From: Bacteroidales bacterium
GTDB taxonomy: Bacteria; Bacteroidota; Bacteroidia; Bacteroidales; GCA-2748055
Length of the DNA stretch: 57,985 nt
Direction of reading: 5' to 3'
Assembly: GCA_029931975.1 (NCBI GenBank)
Contig: JAOZQY010000015.1
Location: 1 to 57,985, forward strand
Below the pieces are notes generated by a model that did not search any database, was not told the DNA's origin, and saw nothing but the letters and a program-made list of their open reading frames with translations. A program made the translations under genes and the position numbers. Below, in pieces: positions 50,992 through 57,985 of the stretch. How positions within the stretch are numbered: position 1 is the stretch's first letter; each line of letters starts with the position of its first letter.

Positions 50992-52699
50992 ATAAAGAAA
51001 AGGCTTTTCTAAATAGTGCGCGTAAACTGCTAATGGTCAGCCAGGCTGTTAGGCCCAGGATCAATGCAGAAAGTACCACAAGTGCTACATCACCATCACG
51101 AATAAAACCAAAGAGGTTCTTTAGCATGGCCCACAGGGTCAGCGACAGGATCACCATCATGGGAAGTAATGTATACCAAAGCGGAATTTTTCTGGCTGAC
51201 AGATATACCGTAACCACACCCAGAGCCAATGCAGCCATCAGCTGGTTCAGGGATCCGAATAGTGGCCAGAGTACCATGGCGCCCTGTCCCCCGGGTTTAA
51301 GAAATGTCATGGCTGCAGCAGCAAACACGATCAGGAAAGTTGCAAAATAGCGGTTGTTAATTGGTTTGCGGATGGTTCCATCAGGACTGGTAAATATCTC
51401 CTGCAAAGAAATCCGCTGTATCCTTGCAGCAGAATCCAGCGTTGTATTGGCAAAGGATACAATAAATACAACCACAAAGGCTGCCCCGTATTTGACGGGC
51501 ACACCCAGTGAAGAGACGAGATTGGCTGAACCAATAATAAATGCATCCAGTTTGGCTGACAGGCCGCTGGCAGAAGACCAGGAAGCATAGTGATGCCGGT
51601 AGGCCTCTGCACCGGTCAGCACTCCCCCATCCGTTTCAAGTCCCATTCCCAGTCCGGCCCCCACAGCAACAATCACCAGAACGGCCAGGAAACTTTCAGT
51701 GAGCATTGCTCCATATCCAATGGGCAGGGTATCCATCTCATTGTCCACCTGCTTCACAGTAGTTCCCGAACTGGCCAGCGAGTGGAAACCCGAAATGGCC
51801 CCACAGGCTATGACTATGAAGAGAAGCGGAGCCAGGTCGGGTACATCCGATACCGGGGAAAACGAATCCGCATTGATGACCGGGGCCGCGAATTGGGGAT
51901 GTGCCACGAATATACCTATGACAAGGAAAGCCATGGCCACCAGCAACTGATGAGAATTGATGTAATCGCGCGGCTGAAGCAGTTTTTGCACGGGAATAGT
52001 AGAGGCGAAAAACACGTAGATGAATAGGAAAACACACCAGATGACCACCGAAACTTCCCTGTTCCATGGTAAGGATACAGGAAAGCGTACCCCGATCAAA
52101 ACAAAAGCATAAAGCATTAGCAGTGCAACCAGAGACCAGATAAGTTCATTTTTCCCCTGCCGGATCTTATATCCCAGCCATACGGCGACCGGAATTTGTG
52201 CCCAGACCGGGATCACTGCTTCCGGATAGCTCACAAAAAGAGAGCCTACAATCATGGCGAACACAGCCAGGACAATAAAAAGCAACAGTTGCATAATGAA
52301 CTGGAGGGGGTAGCGCGTGGATGGTCCGATGATAGTTGCTGTAAGTTCCCCGATGGACCGGCCCCGGTTCCTTGCGGAGATCACCAGTGTGGAGAAATCA
52401 TGCACTGCACCCATGAAAATGCTTCCGAAAAAGACCCATAGAAACGCGGGCAGCCAGCCCCAGATGACCCCAATGGCAGGTCCCACGATCGGACCCAGTC
52501 CAGCTATGGTGGTAAAGTGGTGACCAAAAATAATATTAGGTTTTGCAGGAACAAAATCCACCCCGTCTTCGAATTCATGTGCAGGCATCAGCCGGCTTGC
52601 TGAAAGACGGAATATCTTTCGTCCCAGAAAGCGTCCATAAAAGCGGAAGGCAAGCACGTACCCAATTATGGCAAGCACTACAAGAATCAGGCTGTTCAT
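50981..52699 (-). CDS. cstA: CstA family peptide/pyruvate transporter (carbon starvation protein)
   Basis: This 572-residue polytopic inner-membrane protein has roughly 16 helices. The conserved core P-A-K-P-N-I-I-F-G-H-H-F-T-T-I-A-G appears near residue 53, and S-G-F-H-S-L-A-S-S-G-T-T near 310. E. coli CstA is longer (701); shorter forms are common in anaerobes. Transport of peptides or pyruvate is established for enteric members. The start overlaps the UPF0280 stop by 4 bases (ATGA), so it is translated at the end of the homocysteine operon, although a functional link is not obvious. Confidence 0.92.
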   Translation of the reverse strand: MNSLILVVLAIIGYVLAFRFYGRFLGRKIFRLSASRLMPAHEFEDGVDFVPAKPNIIFGHHFTTIAGLGPIVGPAIGVIWGWLPAFLWVFFGSIFMGAVHDFSTLVISARNRGRSIGELTATIIGPSTRYPLQFIMQLLLFIVLAVFAMIVGSLFVSYPEAVIPVWAQIPVAVWLGYKIRQGKNELIWSLVALLMLYAFVLIGVRFPVSLPWNREVSVVIWCVFLFIYVFFASTIPVQKLLQPRDYINSHQLLVAMAFLVIGIFVAHPQFAAPVINADSFSPVSDVPDLAPLLFIVIACGAISGFHSLASSGTTVKQVDNEMDTLPIGYGAMLTESFLAVLVIVAVGAGLGMGLETDGGVLTGAEAYRHHYASWSSASGLSAKLDAFIIGSANLVSSLGVPVKYGAAFVVVFIVSFANTTLDSAARIQRISLQEIFTSPDGTIRKPINNRYFATFLIVFAAAAMTFLKPGGQGAMVLWPLFGSLNQLMAALALGVVTVYLSARKIPLWYTLLPMMVILSLTLWAMLKNLFGFIRDGDVALVVLSALILGLTAWLTISSLRALFRKAFSLSNT

Positions 52700-53478
52700 T
52701 TTTCCGAAATTAATAGTTTAATCTCCAGTAAGCCCCGAATACCAATTTGTTCGTCTACTATGATGGCACATCCAAGTATTTCAGGAATGGCGGATACAAT
52801 TTCAAGCTCTTGTTCCATATCATCAGCATTTTGTACACGGTTAGCAATGGCTGTGGCCCAGGAGTCGGCCAGTGGTGCAGATGCACAAATCACGGTTACA
52901 GCATCGGCCTTGCCCCGGCTAAATGAGTGTCCCATTGTTCCTGAAGAAGTACAGATTCCCCATTCACCAGCAGGCACCACAAAAGCCATTTTATCAGAAA
53001 GCGATGAGCTGCCGGCATGGATCACAGAAAGCAAATCAGACTTGTTTCGAAGGTAAAGATCCCCCCCGTTTTCTACTACCAGCTCCATTTCCCCAAATGA
53101 TTCAATGATTCTCCTTCCAATTCCCCGGGCAAACAAACCGGCCACAGAAGACATGGGGCCGGTACCCGTTTTTTCTCCACAGGAAATCATGGTCAGCAAC
53201 TCTTCTTCTGTTTCACTGGAAGCACCCGAACCGGTTTCCGGGGAGGATGTTAGCAATTTAAGGGGATCGAGCGAGGACAGAAAACGGGGATCTCTTTTAG
53301 AATAATCCAGTATTATCTTTCTCAGCCTGATGAGTTCATCCTCAATACACTGCTCTATACCGGGAAAATTAGTATTACGTGGAAGTCCCAGCAACAAGTC
53401 CGATTCATGGTATACCACCCGAATGAAGCGGAAGCGCTCCAGGTTCATAGCACCCCTGTATAGCCTGGGTTCGTACAA
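52696..53478 (-). CDS. UPF0280/COG2122 family protein (sulfide assimilation, ApbE-related)
   Basis: This 260-residue protein begins Y-E-P-R-L-Y-R and continues with V-V-Y-H-E-S-D-L-L-L, the UPF0280 opening, then G-P-M-S-S-V-A-G-L-F-A-R and V-V-E-N-G-G-D, an ApbE-like core. In Methanosarcina acetivorans a COG2122 protein (MA1715) aids sulfide assimilation. Its neighbours here are the DUF39 and NIL-ferredoxin proteins that make homocysteine from sulfide in that organism. The TTG at 53478 directly follows the ferredoxin stop and keeps the conserved N terminus; ATG 53448 would remove it. It overlaps cstA by 4 bases. Confidence 0.87.
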   Translation of the reverse strand: MYEPRLYRGAMNLERFRFIRVVYHESDLLLGLPRNTNFPGIEQCIEDELIRLRKIILDYSKRDPRFLSSLDPLKLLTSSPETGSGASSETEEELLTMISCGEKTGTGPMSSVAGLFARGIGRRIIESFGEMELVVENGGDLYLRNKSDLLSVIHAGSSSLSDKMAFVVPAGEWGICTSSGTMGHSFSRGKADAVTVICASAPLADSWATAIANRVQNADDMEQELEIVSAIPEILGCAIIVDEQIGIRGLLEIKLLISEK

Positions 53479-53901
53479 TCAGTTTGCTCCAAAGTTTAAT
53501 TCAAAAAGTTGTAGGGGACAGGCCTTAATACATAATTCACAGGCCACACACTTCTCCGGAAAAAAGTGAAGCTCCCTTGATTCCCTGTCCATTTCCAGTG
53601 CCCCCGGGTAACAGACCGAAGAGCATACTCCACAATTGATGCATTCAGCCTGCTCAAAAAGGATGGTTTTAACAACCGGAGATATCTTCACACTTTTACT
53701 CTTTAGATATTTCCTGGCTACCTCAACAGATTCCTGCTCGCCGGAGATCTCCACCAGCAGACTTCCCTCTCTCCCATGGCTGATATCGGCATTCAGGATA
53801 TTAATCATCACATCATATTCTTTTATCAATGTATAGGTGATGGGCTCATCCACTGTACCGGCCGGGAACTGAAGTACCATTCTTTGTTTCTTAAACGCCA
53901 T
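53479..53901 (-). CDS. NIL-domain ferredoxin of the homocysteine synthesis system
   Basis: This 140-residue protein joins an N-terminal NIL domain (about 1-75, an ACT-like fold also found in methionine transporters) to two 4Fe-4S motifs. These are C-I-N-C-G-V-C-x-x-x-C near 88-98 and C-V-A-C-E-L-C-x-x-x-C near 119-129. Homologues next to DUF39 proteins, such as MA1822 of Methanosarcina, are needed for homocysteine formation from aspartate semialdehyde and sulfide and presumably supply electrons. It lies 9 bases downstream of the DUF39 gene and abuts the UPF0280 gene. Confidence 0.9.
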   Translation of the reverse strand: MAFKKQRMVLQFPAGTVDEPITYTLIKEYDVMINILNADISHGREGSLLVEISGEQESVEVARKYLKSKSVKISPVVKTILFEQAECINCGVCSSVCYPGALEMDRESRELHFFPEKCVACELCIKACPLQLFELNFGAN

Positions 53902-53910
53902 GATGCTCTG

Positions 53911-55056
53911 TTATTTTCGAATTTTCAGGGAATTTAAACTTTTTCCTCTGGGGAACATCTCCACAGGTTCGGAGAGAAGGAAGGTCCCTTCACTAATCTG
54001 TCTTTTTAAAATATCAGCAATTTTCCTTGCCTGGTAGATACTCGAGAGAGAGGCAGTTTTTATCTTCTTCTTATTGAATATAATCTCCCCACTCATAAGT
54101 TCTTCATAGTTGGTTCTTCCCAGCTCGGGGTGAGCGGGATCTCCATAATCAAGAATCCTTGTAGTAATCTGCTCGTTACGAATCATCACCCGTGCAGCCA
54201 TCTCTTCATCCAGCACGGGGATAGGGATGCCTATTCCCACAAACATAGAAACCCCGTATTTTTCATAATAGGCTGCTTTGATAAATTCGGGACTCATTTT
54301 TGAAGCGTCGCCGATCACAGCAAGGGTGGCCGCATTAGCTACGGGTACCCCGTGTTCATTCAGTTCCGCGCTGGTATTAAACTGTGTCCCATACCAACTT
54401 ATATATCCGGTGGTGCCACCCAGAAAGATGCGGGTACCCATTCCAATGGTACGCATCTCCGGGTCATTCAGCAAGGGACTTAATTCTCCGGAAGTGCTAT
54501 AGTTGGCATTGCCCATCCGGGGAAGAAGACTTCCCATATAGGTATACTTAATACGCTTGGAAGTGTTGACGGCCACAGGGTAGTTCTGGTAGGCATTGCG
54601 TGGATTAAACATCACCATCTCGTTGATATTGTTGCGGTTGATGCTCGTCTTTATATCTTTTCGAGGATAACAATCGGTTCCCTTTGCATGGGCCTCCAGT
54701 TCCACATCTTTTCCTGCAATCAGATCTTCAATGATATGAGCACCTCCGTAAGCCGGGTTCTCAGGGTGATTCTCTGTAGCCCCGATATAAAGATCCACCG
54801 CAGCAATACCGGTAAAGACAGGAACACCATTGAGGGTAGCCCGTTCCATACGGATGGGTGGATCGGAATGTCCTGTATTGATAATCATTCCTGAAGAACA
54901 CATGGGGCCAAAGGTGGCGGTGGTAACCACATCTACCTTTTCAGCCACCTGCGAGGGAGAGTGATCCTTGCCCATGGCAGCTACCTCTTCGGCAGTTAAC
55001 ACTACAGCCTTACCACTCCTGATTTTATCGTTAATCTCCTGGAAACTCTTCTTCAT
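53911..55056 (-). CDS. DUF39/COG1900 homocysteine biosynthesis protein
   Basis: This 381-residue protein is a member of the family shown genetically in Methanosarcina (MA1821), and linked in anaerobic bacteria, to make homocysteine directly from aspartate semialdehyde and sulfide, bypassing O-acyl-homoserine. Conserved cysteines are Cys53 in G-P-M-C-S-S-G and the one in G-T-D-C-Y-P-R-K. Other family stretches are A-A-V-D-L-Y-I-G-A and G-T-R-I-F-L-G-G-T-T-G-Y. It lacks the C-terminal CBS pair of the archaeal form, so the length fits the short class. It is the first gene of a run with NIL-ferredoxin, UPF0280 and cstA. Confidence 0.9.
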   Translation of the reverse strand: MKKSFQEINDKIRSGKAVVLTAEEVAAMGKDHSPSQVAEKVDVVTTATFGPMCSSGMIINTGHSDPPIRMERATLNGVPVFTGIAAVDLYIGATENHPENPAYGGAHIIEDLIAGKDVELEAHAKGTDCYPRKDIKTSINRNNINEMVMFNPRNAYQNYPVAVNTSKRIKYTYMGSLLPRMGNANYSTSGELSPLLNDPEMRTIGMGTRIFLGGTTGYISWYGTQFNTSAELNEHGVPVANAATLAVIGDASKMSPEFIKAAYYEKYGVSMFVGIGIPIPVLDEEMAARVMIRNEQITTRILDYGDPAHPELGRTNYEELMSGEIIFNKKKIKTASLSSIYQARKIADILKRQISEGTFLLSEPVEMFPRGKSLNSLKIRK

Positions 55057-55070
55057 GGAATATAGCTTTA

Positions 55071-55910
55071 TCAGATTGATTCAAAATCGTCTGACTCTAT
55101 CCAGCCCTCGCGTCCATCGATCACCTTGATATTTTGCCAGCCCGACACCTCTTCATTTACCTCAATTTTGGTTCCCTCATGTAAAATAAAAAGTTCCGTC
55201 CCACTTTCACTGGGTGAACTGCGAACCAACACCGATGGTGTTAAAATTATTCCTGTATTGGGGGAAACAATATCCCTGTATCTTGAAAGTGCTGAAGATA
55301 GTGAAATTACAAATAGCAAGAGTGCAACAAGACCACTAATAAAACCGGCCTTCCTTATATACACCCGATGTGAAAACAGAAAGAACAGGAGTCCGCAAAG
55401 GATAAAAATAAAAAATATCAGGGCCAGAATACTCCAGGTTTGCTCCGGGAACATCCGGACAAAGCCTTTTATCCATGAACCTAGGAACAAAATGGGAACC
55501 TCTTCAAAAGTATCCAGCCGGTAGCGTGAAACATAGTCGAGGTTATGGCGGGCATCTTCGTGCTTAGGTTCCAGTTTGAGAGCCTTTTCATAATACAGGA
55601 TGGCGTGACCAATACTGTTGGAGCGATAGGCCGCATTGCCCATATTGTAATAGAGATCGGCCGATTCTTTTCCACTTGAGATAATCGATTGGTAACTATC
55701 CAGTGCCGGCTCATAGTAACCTTCCTGGTACAAGCTATTGGCATTTTCGAAAAGAGAATCCACGTCAACCAGTCCGGGCTCCAATACATTATTGGGAGAA
55801 AATTCACTTATAAGAAGATCTTTTGTAGGTGGGTCGCCACCGGACAGCGACAAAGGCAGTAAAACTATCCATAAGAGAGAGATGCTTATTTTAAGGGCTG
55901 CTCGCTTCAT
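55071..55910 (-). CDS. batE: BatE: TPR and SH3-domain membrane protein of the Bat operon
   Basis: This 279-residue protein has a signal or anchor segment (about 5-24) and TPR motifs (about 48-130, A-D-L-Y-Y-N-M-G-N-A-A-Y-R). Two membrane helices follow at about 160-180 and 190-210, and a C-terminal bacterial SH3-like domain (S-V-L-V-R-S-S-P-S-E-S-G-T). The Bat (Bacteroides aerotolerance) proteins sit with MoxR and VWA-domain partners in the envelope, and their exact role is unsettled. The ATG at 55910 overlaps the batD stop as ATGA. Confidence 0.87.
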   Translation of the reverse strand: MKRAALKISISLLWIVLLPLSLSGGDPPTKDLLISEFSPNNVLEPGLVDVDSLFENANSLYQEGYYEPALDSYQSIISSGKESADLYYNMGNAAYRSNSIGHAILYYEKALKLEPKHEDARHNLDYVSRYRLDTFEEVPILFLGSWIKGFVRMFPEQTWSILALIFFIFILCGLLFFLFSHRVYIRKAGFISGLVALLLFVISLSSALSRYRDIVSPNTGIILTPSVLVRSSPSESGTELFILHEGTKIEVNEEVSGWQNIKVIDGREGWIESDDFESI

Positions 55911-57754
55911 TTCAGACAATTTTCAAGGTTTCTGATTAATTGTGCAGCATCGCTGTACAGGCGGTCCATGTCACTTCTTTCGGACGTGGGTGCAAACCTG
56001 AAAAACTCACTCTCCTCCAGTATTCTTATCAGCTCAATCCTCAGCTCATCAGGTACATCCCTGTTCTCCATTTTTTCCAGAACATGCTCCCTGGAAAGTC
56101 CTGCTGTCTCAATATTCATTTTATGAGACAAATACTCCCATATGGCCTTCCCTATCTCTTCATAGAAGTTATCGGGCTCATTTGCTTTTCTAAAGCGATC
56201 CGCCTTTTTCAGCCTGTTTCGTGCCGATTTGCCGGCATGCCGGTTACGAACCAGTGTTAGATCTGCATTTCTTCTGGCCAGCACTCTTATTAAAACAATC
56301 AGCACCATGGCAGTCAACAGGACCAGGGGATAGAGCCACCTGTACCATCTGGCCCCAAAAAGGGTACTGGCAACCGGACTGAAAAGTGGCGGAGTACGGG
56401 AGATATCCCTGATGTCCGTTCCAAGGTCCTTTACGCTTTCCTGCAACACACCCGGCACATATACACCTCCCGTAAGGCTATCATCATTCTCACCCTTTAT
56501 GACGGTGAAGTTGAACTCGTCCGTCACAGCCGTCCGGTATGATTCAGTTTTTGGATCGAACCATGCAAACTGTACAGGCGCTATTCTGAAACGTCCTGCA
56601 TGCCTTGCAATTATAGGGTACTCGAAACTTACAGAGCCTGAAATCCGGTTCCCGGATGTACTGGTATTCACCGTACGACTTACATCATAGAGATCATGAT
56701 CCGGTGGCAGATTCACCTCTGGTTCACCAAGCAGGGGGATGTTGCCTGTTCCGCTGATGGTAATCTTCAGGCTAAGGGCTTCATTTATTTCTATTTCGTT
56801 TGCTGAAAGCTCAGCTTTCATAGTAAAATTGCCTACCGCCCCGGTAAAACCCACTGGCGCATCCGGTGGGAGTGCTTTCACATGGATGCTCACCGGAAGG
56901 GTGGCCAATTTTACCGGCACATCCTGGTATCCACTGAAGAATGGATCATCAAAAAAGTTATCAAATGGGTTGTTACTTCTCTGTCGCTGCACTTGTTGCT
57001 GGATCATCCATTCAGATTCGAAGGGTTCGATATGCAGGTCGCCTGATTTCTGAGGAATCAGAATATGTCGTTGAATCACCTGGGTAACATAGGTTTCCCC
57101 TCCGATCACCTGTTGCTGAGCATTGGCATCGGGATCTAAGCTCCTTTTATAAAAGCCTTCATAGGGAATATCTCTGGACCCTGAAGTCGGTCTGGTATTC
57201 ACCCTTGTATATACTTTTAAGCCAGAGACGAACTGTTCTCCTACATATACCTCCTTTTTTGAAGGATTGACCCTCAGAAAAACAGGATCTTTTTCAGATG
57301 AAGCCACATCAACTCCTCCGTTCTCAGCAGACTGATTTCCGCTGCCTGAAGCACCCTGTGCCGCAGCAGCCGATCCAGAAACGACCTCAAGCTCTACCTC
57401 ATTACTTGAATACTCCTTTCGCCCCACCTTCACAGTGGCGCCTGGAATGGTAAGGGAACCCTCCTGAAGCGCCCTGAATACATAGGTGTAGCTAACCAGG
57501 GTTTTCTGGGTCATTTTCCCATTGATCCATTGTGAATGAGATGAATATGAAGAATAAGGTCCGCCAAGAAGCTGAAGCTTATCCAAGGCAGGGAGTTTAA
57601 CATCTCCCCGTTCGGAACCCTCTATGGTATACTGGAACTGTTCCCCCACCCTTACCACAGAAGGCGCAGAGGCAGTAAAAACCACATCTTGTCCATTTAA
57701 TAAAATGGCACATAGAATGAGTCCGGTGACCGATGCCAGTATTTTTTTACCCAT
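55907..57754 (-). CDS. batD: BatD: oxygen tolerance protein
   Basis: This 615-residue protein has a signal peptide (about 1-21) and a periplasmic region of repeated beta-sandwich domains, starting F-T-A-S-A-P-S-V-V-R-V-G-E-Q-F-Q-Y. The repeated V-x-V-G-R-K-E-Y and Y-V-G-E-Q-F-V patterns are typical of BatD. A stretch rich in Ala/Ser/Gly (about 130-145) is low-complexity. One membrane helix at about 470-490 is followed by a cytoplasmic helical tail. The gene sits between batC and batE with a 4-base overlap to batE. Confidence 0.92.
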   Translation of the reverse strand: MGKKILASVTGLILCAILLNGQDVVFTASAPSVVRVGEQFQYTIEGSERGDVKLPALDKLQLLGGPYSSYSSHSQWINGKMTQKTLVSYTYVFRALQEGSLTIPGATVKVGRKEYSSNEVELEVVSGSAAAAQGASGSGNQSAENGGVDVASSEKDPVFLRVNPSKKEVYVGEQFVSGLKVYTRVNTRPTSGSRDIPYEGFYKRSLDPDANAQQQVIGGETYVTQVIQRHILIPQKSGDLHIEPFESEWMIQQQVQRQRSNNPFDNFFDDPFFSGYQDVPVKLATLPVSIHVKALPPDAPVGFTGAVGNFTMKAELSANEIEINEALSLKITISGTGNIPLLGEPEVNLPPDHDLYDVSRTVNTSTSGNRISGSVSFEYPIIARHAGRFRIAPVQFAWFDPKTESYRTAVTDEFNFTVIKGENDDSLTGGVYVPGVLQESVKDLGTDIRDISRTPPLFSPVASTLFGARWYRWLYPLVLLTAMVLIVLIRVLARRNADLTLVRNRHAGKSARNRLKKADRFRKANEPDNFYEEIGKAIWEYLSHKMNIETAGLSREHVLEKMENRDVPDELRIELIRILEESEFFRFAPTSERSDMDRLYSDAAQLIRNLENCLK

Positions 57755-57763
57755 GGTCTGAAA

Positions 57764-57985
57764 TTACCAATCCTTTTCTGTTTTGACCTTAGCGACTGTC
57801 GCTTTTTTCTTATCCACTTTTTCCTTCACATCTTTTTCCTGCTGCTGGATCGCATTGAGTATGTGTTCAGCATCCTCTTTGGATATTTCATGCGGCTGTG
57901 GCTGTTGTTGTTGATCCTGCTTATCCTGGTTCTGTTGATCCTGCTTATCCTGGTTCTGTTGGTTCTGTTGATCCTGTTTATCCTG
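57764..57985 (-). CDS. batC: BatC C-terminal fragment (TPR protein of the Bat operon)
   Basis: Only the last 73 codons are in the window. They contain a run of D-K-Q-D-Q-Q-N-Q repeats, then P-H-E-I-S-K-E-D-A-E-H-I-L-N-A-I-Q-Q-Q-E-K and a lysine/valine-rich tail ending K-T-E-K-D-W. The conserved segment with L-N-A-I-Q-Q-Q-E-K and the position upstream of batD identify BatC. Its TPR domain would lie beyond the right edge. The Gln-rich linker is encoded by a short tandem repeat. Confidence 0.82.
   Translation of the reverse strand, partial: QDKQDQQNQQNQDKQDQQNQDKQDQQQQPQPHEISKEDAEHILNAIQQQEKDVKEKVDKKKATVAKVKTEKDW
57913..57985. repeat. 24-base tandem repeat within batC
   Basis: Two exact copies of a 24-base unit (57913-57936 and 57937-57960) are followed by a 9-base partial unit and a third, slightly varied copy running off the window. 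The unit encodes the eight-residue D-K-Q-D-Q-Q-N-Q-type repeat, so copy-number change keeps the reading frame. Confidence 0.85.

Overview
The window reads as a chromosomal segment of a free-living member of the Bacteroidota, most likely close to the Bacteroidales/Marinilabiliales. Signs of this are several TAnnTTTG -7 promoter boxes with almost no Shine-Dalgarno signals, a TonB-dependent receptor paired with a DUF4249 lipoprotein, TPR-containing histidine kinases, a fused E1 alpha/beta 2-oxo acid dehydrogenase, Bat (BatC/D/E) genes, and outer-membrane families largely restricted to this phylum. No tRNA, rRNA operon, CRISPR array or intact transposase was recognised. RNase P RNA (rnpB) is present. 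All family names come from reading motifs; no search was run.

Layout. 1-3.5 kb: the start of a cold-shock protein gene, a hemolysin III family membrane protein, a TPR histidine kinase and msrA. 3.6-6.0 kb: a tightly coupled AmmeMemoRadiSam operon (radical SAM enzyme, MEMO1 homologue, AMMECR1 homologue). 6.1-7.9 kb: a BlaI/M56 pair behind a promoter carrying two palindromic operators. 8.2-9.1 kb: an odd secreted OB-fold protein. 9.2-12.4 kb: a DUF4249/TonB receptor pair. 12.5-17.9 kb: leuA, flavodoxin and a branched-chain-type 2-oxo acid dehydrogenase E1 and E2. 18.0-20.3 kb: an unrecognised Rossmann-like protein and a serine hydrolase. 20.3-21.8 kb: a gene-poor stretch holding a candidate structured RNA and a broken SRAP-family gene.

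21.8-27.6 kb: a LON-domain protein and a probable damage-induced mutagenesis cassette (LexA-like XRE-S24 repressor, DinB with a clamp-binding motif, a second DnaE) around a palindromic operator region. 27.6-33.3 kb: a RelA-type alarmone synthetase with a degenerate hydrolase domain, a second TPR histidine kinase and an outer-membrane protein. 33.3-38.9 kb: rarA, kdsA, a LolA-like periplasmic protein, rnpB, queA and a threonine aldolase. 38.9-45.9 kb: a C69 dipeptidase, two CotH kinase lipoproteins, a beta-helix lipoprotein and a DUF2490 protein. 45.9-51 kb: prfC, a free methionine-R-sulfoxide reductase, a lone receiver domain, a kinase-less GAF/PAS sensor and an acylphosphatase. 51-55 kb: cstA behind a three-gene set (UPF0280/COG2122, NIL-ferredoxin, DUF39/COG1900) that in methanogens and some anaerobic bacteria assimilates sulfide into homocysteine. 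55-58 kb: batE, batD and the end of batC.

The most interesting systems are the sulfide-to-homocysteine operon in a Bacteroidota background, the AmmeMemoRadiSam operon, the repressor/DinB/DnaE cassette with its operators, the candidate structured RNA at 20.6-21.0 kb, and the solitary unrecognised protein at 18.0-18.9 kb.
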